Source: Deinandra increscens subsp. villosa
Lineage: Eukaryota > Streptophyta > Magnoliopsida > Asterales > Asteraceae
DNA: 64,000 nt
Direction: 5' to 3'
Assembly (NCBI GenBank): GCA_039602395.1
Contig: JBCNJP010000006.1
Span: 61,254,429-61,318,428 of the forward strand
Each line of letters starts with the position of its first letter. The first letter of the stretch is position 1. The translations under genes were made by a program, and so were the position numbers. The notes under the pieces are model-generated. The model worked only from the letters and a program-made list of their open reading frames with translations, was not told the origin of the DNA and ran no database searches. Positions 23,001 through 34,058 of the stretch are shown in pieces.

Positions 23001-23681
23001 TATATTTATCATTGTATCAGGATCTTTATCCTTATCCATTATCTTTATATTTTATCAATATACTAAATAAATCCTTATATTTACCAAATCCTTATATGAA
23101 AATAAGGATAAAGAACCTATTATATGAGTTTTTATAAAGTGGAAGTTAAATTTAAAAAATAAGAGTTTTAGGTAAATTATAAAGATAAAGATAAAGATCC
23201 TGCTGTGAATGCTCTTATGCAGTTATAACTTAATTCAAAATATGTATAACCAACAACCAATTTGGTTATTCGATTATGGTTACAAACCGAATAGTGAACA
23301 CCTCTGGTTTTTTACAGAGGCGGAAATTGGAGAGCAGGTGGAAATTGCCACCTAGAAACGCTACCGAATTTACGTTCCACACCGTTCCAATCATCTCCAA
23401 CTTGGCCGCAATATCGCATATTCAGAGACGTAATTTCAAACCCATCAAAAACCTTATCAATCAACGCTACGAAAGTGATGAACATACTCAACACCACCAT
23501 TATGTCGTCAATGAGAAAAGACGGGCACCCTTCTTTGTATTATCTCGGGCCGAAACTCAGCCCTGCAGCCGCACACAGACAGGACTGCAGCCATTGGTGT
23601 CTTCCCGGAGTTCCTGATGCATGGAATGAGATACTTTATGCCTTCATTTTGAAAAAGGCAACTGATTCACATGTGAAATGA
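20025..23681 (+). CDS. TRICHOME BIREFRINGENCE-LIKE (TBL) polysaccharide O-acetyltransferase
   Basis: Four exons join in frame: 20025-20491, 21591-21989, 22551-22709 and 23318-23681, giving 462 residues. All introns have GT-AG ends in phase 2. A short cytoplasmic tail is followed by one membrane anchor (about residues 30-56, [20 protein letters not shown]), as in type II Golgi proteins. The TBL domain starts with [17 protein letters not shown] and [15 protein letters not shown]. The GDS esterase motif ([16 protein letters not shown]) is near residue 173, and the C-terminal DxxH motif (DCSHWCLPG) is near residue 430, so both catalytic motifs are intact. TBL proteins acetylate cell-wall polysaccharides (xylan, mannan, xyloglucan or pectin). 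The sequence feels closest to the TBL10/TBL11 branch, but that needs a tree. Introns 1 and 3 contain MITE-like insertions that do not disturb splice sites. Confidence 0.92.
20976..21121. mobile_element. hAT-type MITE in TBL intron 1
   Basis: Ends TAGGGGCGGAACTAG and ATGTTCGCCCCTG are inverted and match the CAGGGGCGGA ends of two other elements in the window (54581, 57681). The 8-base flanks are only loosely similar, so the target duplication is uncertain. Confidence 0.5.
22941..23214. mobile_element. Tourist-like MITE in TBL intron 3
   Basis: A 274-base element with inverted ends GAGCATTCACAGCAGGATCT is flanked on both sides by TTA, the three-base target duplication of PIF/Harbinger elements. 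The interior is AT-rich and non-coding. Confidence 0.8.
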
Positions 23682-25101
23682 GTGGTATTTATTTGTTGGT
23701 GAATGGGTGGAGGCAGAGTGTGTGTATATATGGTTTTTTAGGATTATACCAACCAATGCATTCTGCGGATTTTCGCGTTGCGAATTCGGAGTTTTGAAAT
23801 CGGGGAAGATGATGGTTCAGTTCAATAGGCAACTGTATATTTAGGTTGCATGTTTTTGGCTTAGAAAGCTAGAAGCCCCATTTATACTTTGAATTAAAGA
23901 TCATAATTTCTCATTTGTTTTAATTTACATGTATCTAAATAGTGTTAGATGAGATTTGTAAAAGTTATTATTGATCCTTAGGTGGGAGGGTGAGACATTG
24001 AGAACTGGTGACTTCTATGTGAGCCGAGTGGTGTAATTAAATATTTTCACTTCTAGTATCGAGTGATAGAGTGATCCATTATGATGGTTGAGTGAAGTGG
24101 AATGGAATCTTATATGGCATTGAGTGAAAGAGTTAGGGTTGGGCACGGTCATCGCTAAGGTGGACGACCGGTTAGAGTTCACTCTCCCATGAAGGTTTGA
24201 AATTGTTAATTTTTAAATTTTTATACTTTTTTTTCTATATGTGTGATGGAGTTAAATTTTTAGATGAGTTAGGTGGTGTGATGAGAAAATGCATCCGATA
24301 AAACCCTAGGCGCCAAGTTCAATTCTCGCATCACAATATTCACAATTATCGTTTACATTTCGGTTTTTCCTAATATCTTTTCATTTTGTAAACTTTTTTT
24401 TTGTTTTTGTTTTCTCTTTCTTATTTTTTTTTGTTTTTTTGTTTTTTTTTATTTCTATTTTTTTAGTTTTAGTTTAATATATTTGTGTTACGTATTGTTT
24501 ATTACGTTTTCATTTTGTTTGTTATTTTTGTTTAATGCTGACACATTTATGTGCACATTCTTATTTTATTAAAATTGGATTATCTTCTTGCTAAGATGTT
24601 GGGAGTTTCGATATCATTCTTTAATTTGCAGTTTTATATTTTAGGTGGTGTCGCAGCCGCAACAAGCAGCTATCACCTTCACTTAGACTAGGTGTTTATT
24701 ATGTAAATCATATTTAGTTTAGGATATGTGAGAAGTATTGTACCTATAAATATTTATGATTAATGAGAATGAGACAAGAGATTGAGTTCTGTCAATATTT
24801 TAGTCATTACATAACATAATTAAAAATAGAGTGAATATAATCGAGCCATTGAGCGAGTTAACGAGTGAGCCACTCTTGGCTTGGGCCCGACTCATTTACA
24901 AACCAATCGAGTTGATTCGGCTTGGCTCGCTCGGTTACAAACTGAGCCACCTATCGAGTGAGTTGTTTCCTAGCTTTTTGTAAACAAGCTTCAAACGAGC
25001 TCCGAGTCACGAGCTTTTTGAATAGCCCTAAATCGAAATCAATGGGGAATCGACTTACTTTTTTCAATCATATTTTTAATGCCGATTCAATGCACCAACA
25101 A
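23682..25101. other. TBL 3' flank and intergenic repeats
   Basis: The first 250 bases are likely TBL 3' UTR. The region 24380-24480 is T-homopolymer rich. Around 24850-25030 is a GAGC/GCTCG-rich repeat (GCTCGCTCGGTTACAAACTGAG, split by variants) of a kind common in plant repeats, without clear ends. No gene. Confidence 0.45.
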
Positions 25102-25104
25102 TAA

Positions 25105-25392
25105 GGCTATTCGTAATGGGGCGTTACTGGGCCCTTTAACGCCCTATAACGCCCCTTATAACGCCCCGCCCCACTACGCTTAGGCGTTATGGGGCGTTAT
25201 GGACGAAAAAAAATTCTTGGGCGTTAGCCAGGTAACGCCGAGAGAGGGGAGAAATCAAATGATTGTGGGGCGTTATGGGGGCATTATCCAATACACCATA
25301 AAGTCCCATAAAGCCCATTGTCCAGTCACCGTCCACATGACGGATAATGCCCCATTCGGAGCCTTATGGGGTCTTATCCATTACGGGTAGCC
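25105..25392. mobile_element. GC-rich Tourist-like MITE
   Basis: Inverted ends (GGCTATTCGTAATGGGGCG and CATTACGGGTAGCC) enclose 288 bases made largely of repeated GGGGCGTTAT/ATAACGCCCC motifs. Both flanks are TAA, the PIF/Harbinger target duplication. Confidence 0.8.
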
Positions 25393-25561
25393 TAAGCGGT
25401 TCACACCCATTGTTACGGTTAATGTTCTCGGCACAACTTGTGTAATTAAATACTAGTTACTATATATTTTGAACTCGTTTTTATGGCATTTTATATGTAG
25501 AATTTGTGTGTGTGAGAAAGATGAAATTGGAAAGGAAATAGGAATCCTATCCTATCCTACA

Positions 25562-26490
25562 TCCTAATAAAGCAATAAAAAGTCTCCACATGTCACTTTA
25601 CTAGGGTGTCCACATCATCCTCCACCTCAACATCCACTTGTCAATCCCTTAATCAATTAAAAAAAACATTTAATGATAATATTTTCCAAATACTTTTTAT
25701 TTAATTAAAATACTTTCCAATTGTATAATTTTAAAATACATTCCAGATAACCTCCAATATTTAAAATTCGTAATCAATTAAATCTTTTATTTTTGGTATA
25801 TTTATGTTTGGTAAATACCCCAACCCTTCGGGTTAGGTTATTTGCAACTTTTTACCCCTAATTTTCTTATTTTATATACACAAAATATGTGTTGGTCTTC
25901 GATACTAAGTTTAACCTTATCTAACATTGTTATTGATTTAAATTCATGTTAACTTTTCAATAACATCACAATATTTTACCGATTTCCTATTGAATAATGA
26001 TTTAACACAACGTCAGATCACTGACAAAATATTTATGGACCAAAAAGTAGTCTACGTACGATTTTTCCTTCAATTTACATTTGTATAAGTTTCCAATTAC
26101 TTTTCATTTATGGACCAAAATATTTATGGACGAAAAATATATTCTATGGAAAAATTTGCCCTTCAATTTACAAATGTATAAGTTTCCTAATACTTAATGA
26201 AAAAATATATTCTATGGAAAAAATATGGAAAAAACTTTTTATTTAATAAAAATACTTTCCAAATAGTTTTCATTTTAATGAAAAATACTCCGAAAATTTA
26301 AACAAGCTCTGTTTGGGTTCAGAAACTTTTATAAAAAAATGTCATGATTTTGAGGGACCCGAACATGGTTTTTTCTTTACTTCGTTTGGATCCATTATTG
26401 ATTTTCAAACCTCTCATATATATTTTTTTAATTTAACTCATCTTATGAACCTAATATTCAACTCGTGTATTACACGGATTACTAAACTAG
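25562..26490 (+). mobile_element. Non-autonomous Helitron, 929 bases
   Basis: The 5' end TCCTAATAAAGCAATAAAAA and the subterminal ACATGTCACTTTACTAG match the Helitron at 14973. The 3' end has the CTCGTGTATTACACGG hairpin, then ATTACTAAACTAG followed by T. It carries no recognisable gene. Confidence 0.8.
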
Positions 26491-26857
26491 TGGAATAATA
26501 TAGGTTTTGGGATTTGAAATCTTAAGGCAGATCTATATATATTCCAATGTTTATTTAGATTTTGTTTCGATTTAAGAACATGGAGTATGTAGTATGTACT
26601 ATGAGCCCCAACTTGAAGGGAATAAAGAATGAGTTAGATCCACATAAATTTAGTTTATGTGTATTTGATTCCTTCTATCCATTTTCCATTTTCCATTTTC
26701 GAAGTGTATATGAATAATGTAATAATGTAACAGTGTTTTCTTTTTTTTCTTTTTTTTAATCTATGTCCTTTTGAGCATCGATTTTCTTTCCTTTTTTTAC
26801 TAGCAGGTGGTTTAATAGATATACTCTAATAATATAATCTTTACTAGCAGGTGGTTT

Positions 26858-27611
26858 AAGGGCTTGTTTAGGATTGTTTAAGGTGATAAAGTGCTTTGAG
26901 AGAAAAGTGTTTATTGCTTTGTAACTTTAAAAAAAAAATTAAAAATGTTTGAATTAGTTTTTGTAGTGAAAAAGTCAATAAGACAATAAGTTATTTTTTA
27001 GAAAGTGTTTGGTTTAGTTTTTGTATGTAAAATAACAAAAATGGGGTGAGGGACTTGGGGTATGGTTTTAGGCAAACTTTTTGACCAATAGGATGATGAT
27101 ACTATGAGTTAAAAAAATATACATTTGATGTTTTGTGGAGGGTATGGTTTTAGGCAAAGTTTTTAGGCAAACTTTTTAAATTTGTGGAAGAGTTTTGAAC
27201 ACACCTCACACAATATCTTCGACAAGTATCAGTAAAGATTTGCCGAAAATGGGTTTGGTTTTTGCCTAAATGAAGTTGCCGAAGGGGGTGGGTATGGTTG
27301 CCACCAAGTTGCCGATATTTTTGGTTGTTGCCAAGGGGTGTTGCCGAGAGCATACCGCTTACGTTAAGTGGGTATAAGGTCAGGTGAATATAAAGTTAAA
27401 ATAAGGGTATTATGGTAATTTATCACTCAAAAAGCTATAAGCAGATTTGAAAATCCAGAAAATCCCGGCATATTAAAAACTGATTTATTAGCTTTTTGAA
27501 AAACCAAAAGTAAAGATGTTTATTAAGTTACCAAACATTCAAAAGTGCTCACTAGTTTTTCAAAAAACTAATAAGTTAATAAGGACTTTTTTAAAGCAAT
27601 CCCAAACAAGC
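26858..27611. mobile_element. TIR element with a nested Harbinger-like MITE
   Basis: The outer ends GGGCTTGTTTAGGATTG and CAATCCCAAACAAGCGC are imperfect inverted repeats. Nested inside (about 27040-27370) is DNA with GGTATGGTTTTAGGCAAA at one side and GTTGCCGAGAGCATACC at the other, related to the Harbinger derivative at 45211-45960. No ORF is supported and target duplications are not clear. Confidence 0.5.
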
Positions 27612-28614
27612 GCTAAGTCTTAAATTCAATAGTAATTTTTATTTTTTATTAAAACATAATCTTTAAATTCAAACCCAACGAATTTAACACATTAGTCAAT
27701 TGTGTAACGAGTCCAATCATGTAACATAATTTTTAGGTCAAAAGTTCAATAGTCAATACTTTGGACATTTAGCTTCCAATTTTAATGTCGTTATATACTC
27801 TTTTTGTATTTTCGTTATCTTTAATTATATTGCGTTATAGTAACGCAAATGTTTTGTATACCCATAATATTTTCGTATCAACTAGCGGTTACAAATATAG
27901 TTTTAAACAAAATAAAAATGGTTGTCTATAATGTAAAGGATAGCTTAGAAGCTTGATTATTCTATTCAGCGTCACTGTCTTCTACCACAACTGCGATATA
28001 TTGCCGACAGGACCACCGTCGGCACCACCGACATGTAGTGACATCCACCGCTTCATCATGTGTTACAAAATTTAAATTGTTTTAAGTCCAAAAAATTTGG
28101 AAAACTTAGTGTTATATATCATTAGGGCGGGGACATAAAATATATTAAAAGACACTTTTCATAACAAAAGTTGATAAATTTACATTATGGTGTAAAATAA
28201 TAGAATACTTGAATGATCGGGGTACGGTACATATATATAGAGAAGGAACTCTAAACTTTAGATACCTAATAGGCTTGCGGACTCTTTCTAATATCTAATA
28301 CTCTAATGGCTCATACCTAATAGGTCTGTCCGTCTGTGCTCATACTAATTAACCATAATAAACCTTAAAAATGAAGCTTTAAGTTTTTTAAAAGGGTTAT
28401 TTTCGATTTTCAGGGTTTTATTAAAAGATGTTGTAAAATGACGGGATCACCCTGACTTAATGGATAATTTTAACCTCGTTAGTGACAAATGACGTTTTTT
28501 TATAACAAATATAAAACATAAAGGATGTCTGGTGTGATTACTTTAGTTAAATGACATAATCCAAAATTTGGGTAAAACATAAACGAGGTTTTGTATAATA
28601 TACTATATTATTAA
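27612..28614. other. Unassigned intergenic DNA
   Basis: AT-rich. A short block at 27970-28060 contains repeated CCACCG/CCGACA motifs but no ORF. Confidence 0.4.
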
Positions 28615-29002
28615 TTAGGTTAGTAACTCGTGTACTACACGGGTTGAATTTAGGTTCATAGTATTAGATAGATATAAAAAAACGGTTAAGAGATTTGAAA
28701 ATTATAAATGACATAGTTCATTATAAAACATTAATTGATAATTTAATATATTAAGGAAATTTATTATGTTTCATAAATTGTTTAGTATTCTTAAAAAGAC
28801 TTAAATTATTGAGTAAATATATCAAATCAACATTAAGTTTGTCAATTTTTTGAAATGAAAATTTAGTTTGGTCAAATTTGGTAATTAGTCTAAAATGGTA
28901 ATTTAATAAATTGATAATTCAATGTGGTTTTGACATGTGTCAGTGTTGATGTAGACGCCCTAGAGAGAAGACACGTGACAATCATTTTAGTGGTTTATTA
29001 GA
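28615..29002 (-). mobile_element. Short Helitron, minus orientation
   Basis: On the minus strand it starts TCTAATAAACCACTAAAATG and ends with hairpin CCCGTGTAGTACACG, then AGTTACTAAC and CTAA followed by T. Length is 388 bases. It faces a second copy of the same family at 29203. Confidence 0.7.
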
Positions 29003-29202
29003 AAAAAGATGAAATACATGTATTTTGTTTTTATATTTTTATTAATAATGAAATATATTTTAGATATTAATTTTAAAAAAAAGTTTAGAGAAGTTAAAAG
29101 TGCAAGATACGAGACTGTTGCTCTAAGAAGGAAAGAAAAAAATAATTAAAAGTGCAATTAATTAATATGAAAGGAATGCTAATTTTTATATTTATCTTTA
29201 AT

Positions 29203-29592
29203 TCTAATAAAACAATAAAATGGTGTCACATTTTATTTTTAAAATGTCTACATCAGCACTCTGTCTAATGTCAAAGTCATAATCAATTACCATTACTAAA
29301 TTAGTAACTAATACTAATTATCAATTTCATCCAAAGTAAAATTTTATCTAAAAACATCGTAAAATTAATGTAGCTTTGATAAGTTTACTCAATAATTTGA
29401 ACCTTTTTAAGCAAACCAATCAACAATTGTCAAACATAATCAATTTCTTTAATGTGTTAAATTATCAAATAAAGTTTTATAAAGATTTTACGTCAATTAT
29501 AATTTTCAAATCTGTTAACTGCTTTTTTATTTATCTAATATTCTGAATCTAAATTCAACTCAACCCGTGTATTAGACGAGTTACTAATCTAG
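29203..29592 (+). mobile_element. Short Helitron, plus orientation
   Basis: Starts TCTAATAAAACAATAAAATG and ends CAACCCGTGTATTAGACGAG, TTACTAAT, CTAG, then T. Length is 390 bases. One arm of the terminal hairpin has mutated. Confidence 0.7.
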
Positions 29593-30380
29593 TTAATAAT
29601 ATGGTAGGAGAGTTGCATAGATACCATTTTGTAAGCTTATTGTGTGGTTCATCTTCAAGATCCTATAAAAACACAAGACATAAATGAAAAGAACAAAAGT
29701 GCAAGACATAGATGTAGAAAAAGCACCATAATTGACAGCAACCAACTCAGAAAAGCTTAAATCAACCACAAGAAATTAAATCAGATTTATAAAGCCTGCT
29801 CCAAAAGATTAATATATTCACAATATATTCTCCAACCCATGCACACATGTGTGTGACACCTAGTTTTTTTTGTAGCTTTTTGTTACAGTGGATTGAACCA
29901 TAACTAATTGTTGTGTCATGTCCTTGTTCATGTGCAAGTGTATGCAAGTAAGAGAGTAGATCAGAATTGAATGAGAACCAAGTATATTCTAAAGATTGAT
30001 GTGGATGAGAGAAATCTGTGTGTGGGTTGTGCCTTGGCTATTGTTGCTATAATCTATCTTCTTTTCCCACAACTGGATAGAATCATAAACACACTTCATG
30101 ATCCTCTTGTGGGTCATAAATTGACAGATTGGCCAAATGGGTCCCACTACCTCACATGTCCAGCCCCTTGTGAGAATTGAGCACCCCACCCCTAGCCAAC
30201 ACATATTCTTTCATTCTTTATACTCACTATACCATACTTTTTCTTTCCCTATTTATTGTGCTCAAACAACCAAAGAAAGTAGGAGAAAGAGAAAGAAACA
30301 CTTGAAGTAGCTAGCTACTAGTTAAGTAAGTAGGTTCTTTGGAAGTTGGGACAGTTATTGAAAAGCTTAGTGAAAGCAAG
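29593..30380 (+). promoter_or_regulatory. Upstream region of the 130-residue gene
   Basis: Intergenic DNA followed by a likely 5' UTR rich in GAAAGA and TAGCTAGC (30260-30340). A TATTTAT box at about 30251 lies 130 bases before the ATG. Confidence 0.4.
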
Positions 30381-31261
30381 ATGGAAATTGTTGAAGATGA
30401 TGTGTTCTTTGCAGACTTGAGTAAGAGGATCTCTCTTTTGATTATGGATGATGATGAAGACCCTACTCTTCACTGCCCTCCTGTTTCTTTTCAGGTAATT
30501 TACATCTCTCTCTCTCTTTCTAATATGATTGAATGGAAGAAAGGGTAATTGAGAGGCGGGGCCTCCGGCTTCACACCATCGAATTTAATCTCGTACTACC
30601 CTTAAAGAACAAATCAAACTCAAACGACCGTTCAAAATTGGGGTATGGCACAATTAAGTCCCACATGCAAACAATCATTCGACAAAAAAACCTGAAATAC
30701 TTGTTTAGAAGTAGAGCGTTATGTTATGACGCAAACACCAACTTCTAGATCAATGACCGTTTAATGCGATCTTAAACGGTCATTTTTAATAAAGATGTAT
30801 GAGATGGTAAGAATAAGATCATAGTTGACCCTTAAGTGGAAACATGGGCTTTCTAGATATAACCATATCTTGAATATAAGCAGAAAGGGAACCTTACTTA
30901 TTTTGTTAAGTTTCTATATAAGGGGTAACCCTAGTTTCTTTTCCTTTAGTAAACTAACATGTTATATTGTTTTCTCTTCTAGGTTATCTCTCAAACAATC
31001 CATCCAATTCATAACCAAATGCCAAGTTTTCATGATCAAAATGGTAGAAGAGAAATCAAAGGAACCGGAGTATTCATCCCACGATCTTCGACTAATCCAA
31101 GAAGAAGTAAGCAATCAAGATCCAAGTCTTCGAACACGAAGGTTCAAACTCAAAGGCATCTTGATACTTCAAATGGAGAATACTTTTCTCAAGAACCCTA
31201 CCATAATCAGAGTGCTAATAACATTTCTTACAATTCTTTGAATAAGAAAAGATGCTACTAA
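30381..31261 (+). CDS. Conserved plant protein of unknown function (130 aa)
   Basis: Two exons, 30381-30494 and 30983-31261, join in phase 0 across a 488-base GT-AG intron. Exon 1 encodes an acidic N-terminus (MEIVEDDVFFADLSKRISLL, then IMDDDED) ending CPPVSFQ. Exon 2 is basic and polar: HDQNGRREIKGTGVFIPRSS, then NPRRSKQSRSK, and an Asn/Tyr-rich tail ending NKKRCY. There is no signal peptide, membrane segment or known catalytic motif. The blocks FADLSK-ISLLI and KGTGVFIPRS resemble a small plant-specific family I remember as uncharacterised. A nuclear role is only a guess from the basic patch. The long 5' UTR, good splice sites and acidic-then-basic layout support a real gene. The intron contains a 12-base-arm hairpin (AATGACCGTTTA / TAAACGGTCATT) at about 30752-30785. 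Confidence 0.75.
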
Positions 31262-31739
31262 TATCAAATAAGTAGCTAGAACAATAAGTTCCTATACAAT
31301 TGGATGTATAAGCTAAATTCATCTAATGTGCAAGTGTGTATTTTATTTGTTGCATCTATTTTATTATTATTAAAAAAATGTATAACCTCATATCTTAGAA
31401 GAATATCAAATATTTATGTTATTTCAATTCAAAGGATCTAATTAAGAAATCTTGTACACGATGATAAGTTTTCTATAAAGAATGTTTATAAATTCAAACA
31501 ATATATAATGTCGAACGCGTAATATATATAACTTTTCGTTTTCTATGTCGAACGCGTAATAAGCTTCAATTATTTGTTAGTCCAGCTTAAAGATTTTTAA
31601 TTATATAGCTAGTGAAAATATCTTCTTTTCCTATAAATTTGTCACTTCAAGTTCTCAATATAAATCTTATATATGTGAGTGTAAGTGAGTCGGATTATGT
31701 CTAATTAAGCTAGTCAGATTATTTATAAGTTATTTGAAA
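31262..31739. other. 3' flank of the 130-residue gene
   Basis: AT-rich with no ORF. ATGTCGAACGCGTAATA occurs twice, at about 31509 and 31546. Confidence 0.45.
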
Positions 31740-32052
31740 CACCACAAGAAATAACCCTTTAACAACGATACTTTTCACAACAACTATCGTCGTCATCGGT
31801 ATAGACCAATCTATGACGATGACAAATCATCGCTATAGCTTTTTATGGATTTTTATTAGTTAATGGTTTTGGCTAGAACAAATTCTCACTAAAAAGGTGA
31901 GCATGAGAGGAGAAACGACGCGCCACTTTTCAAACTTGTAACGGCTATTGATAAAATTTATATATATATATATATATTTTTTTTTATAAAATTTTTCATT
32001 TTATATATTTTTTTATAAAATTTATATTAGTTTTTAATTTTCTTTCAAACAA

Positions 32053-32120
<68 letters not shown>

Positions 32121-32962
32121 TAATTTAACCCCTTGGAGACAATAATTCTCTACTAAAGGTTGATATGTAAAAAGTTATTTTAAATTTTAACCTATGAAGG
32201 CGACTTGTCATCATTATAGGCTTTCGAAAACTCAATGTATATAATTAAACGCAGCGCTGCTTTGTTATTATATACCCCAATCTCTCATTCTTGAATCTTC
32301 CCTGGGATCTGAAACACCCCCCCCCCAACCTTAGTACGTTACCAAAATATGTCGTCGCTCCTCCTTCGGCCACGACCTTACTACCACCATCGAACTCTCC
32401 CTGGAATCCACCTATTTATTTATTGTTTGTTTTTTTATATATTTAAAAAAACTAGAAAAACTAAATAAAAAAAATAATGACATATAGCAAGGACATGCCA
32501 TCACTATAGATAATTCTAATTTGCTAAATTATTTAATTAATTAAAACCTTTAGCGGGGGACATGTCCCCGCCAAAAGCTAAATTATTTTTAGAATAAATA
32601 ATTTACAGACACCTATAGCGAGGACATGTTCTTTCTAAATGCGAAGTTATTTTTTTAAATAAATAATTAACACCTATGGTGAGGACATGTTCTCGTGGTA
32701 GGGTGAATATTAATTAAATAAATTGTTTTTTTTTCTTAAAAAAATGCATTTGACAGAAAGTTATAGTGACAACTTGTCGTACCTATACGCCAACGACACT
32801 TTTGGTGGTGACATAATTAATTAACATACTTGGACGAAGTTTTGGTCACGATACCTTTAGCGATGACATGTCATCGTCAAAGTTCAAAACAACCTATGCA
32901 ACTACTTGTCCTCGCTAAAGCCCTTCTATATTTTGTCACGAAAGGCTTGCTCTATTGTAGTG
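31740..32962. mobile_element. Non-autonomous CACTA (En/Spm) element
   Basis: The left end CACCACAAGAAATAACC and right end CTCTATTGTAGTG (inverse CACTACAATAGAG) are CACTA-type termini with one change on the left. The interior holds many copies of a subterminal palindromic motif of the form GCGAGGACATGTCCTCGC, the kind bound by CACTA accessory proteins, and no transposase. The flanks are AAA and AGA, an imperfect three-base duplication. Confidence 0.65.
32047..32116. repeat. (AAT)n microsatellite
   Basis: About 22 uninterrupted AAT units inside the CACTA element. Confidence 0.95.
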
Positions 32963-33245
32963 AGATAGGTTCTTTAAATCAAACCGACCTAATCAACATA
33001 AAGTCTAAATTGATTAGGACTTGTTTAATTAACGAGCTCAAACTTGAATTTAATACATTGTTAACTTATGTGTACGCCTAAACATGTCAAAGTGTTCTTG
33101 TCATCATTTTAATACAAATATTATTCCAAATCGACCTAAATACAACTCTCTAAGTATACTCTAAGCATAACGTTAACTCCTCAAAGCTACTATTATTTTA
33201 ATAATATAATTTGAACGTATTTCCTTTTTCTCTTGTAATTAAATT
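32963..33245. other. Unassigned intergenic DNA
   Basis: AT-rich DNA between the CACTA element and the start of the R2-like LINE leader. No gene. Confidence 0.4.
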
Positions 33246-34058
33246 ATAAAACACCGACTGAAACCACCGACTCACCGCTGAAACCACCGACTCACGGCCG
33301 GATTCAGCAAACAATCGAATTCTTCTCCGCTGAAACCACCGACTCACGGCCGTCGTCCGGCGGCGATCCACCTCCACACCTGAATTCGTAAGTTCCATTC
33401 ACTGATCTCGGCTTGGTTTCGAGATAGTTCTTCAATTTCTGCGCGCACCCCCTGTTCCATACCCCACCCACCGGCGCCTCTCAATCCTCCACCCCCCGCC
33501 ACCATACGCACCACCGTCCTATTCCCTCTGCCGCCTAACCCTACTCTTGCCTCCTTGCACCCCTCTGTTGCCCCGCCTTCTCAGATCCACCTTCGTCGGA
33601 TTTCTGGGTGGTCCGCCGGACGCCGTACCATTCGTCTTGGTGCGCCGGTTTTCAAAGTGGTCCGCCGGGAGCTTTTCTAACGGGCCGCCGTACCAACGGC
33701 TCCCGGTGGTACGCGGGTCTCCCTCTTGGTCCGCCGGCAGCTCTCCTGTTGGTACGCCGGTTTTCTTTTGGCACCTCTCCGTTGTTTTCATGTGAAAGTA
33801 AATTCACAAGTAATTTGCAAAACAAAAATATATTATATATATCAAAAAGAAAGGGATTCATTTGGTGCGCCGTTTTTCATCCCATGACTAGTTCATGGGC
33901 CTTTAACTTGAGGATGTAGTTTCATTGAGGGTTGGCCCTCGGTGATAGCCAACTCTTTGTTGGTCTATCGTGGTGTTGTTTTTAGGTACTTTTGGGTTGG
34001 TTTCGCGCTTCATCTCGAACCGCGATTTCTATTTCCTTTTCCTTTCTTTTGTTCTGTT
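33246..34058 (+). promoter_or_regulatory. Leader/5' UTR of the R2-like LINE with repeated motifs
   Basis: GCTGAAACCACCGACTCACGGCCG or close variants occur three times at 33246-33355 (split by variants). GGTNCGCCGG or close variants recur eight times at 33609-33873. An internal promoter, as in other LINEs, is a reasonable guess. Confidence 0.4.

Noticed and set aside
22916..23137. Coding region in TBL intron 3
   Set aside because: It is the AT-rich interior of the Tourist-like MITE.
32047..32116. CRISPR-like array
   Set aside because: Simple (AAT)n microsatellite; no spacers, and the genome is a plant's.
33942..34058. N-terminal extension of the R2-like LINE ORF
   Set aside because: The frame is open but begins with GTG and has no ATG before 34059.
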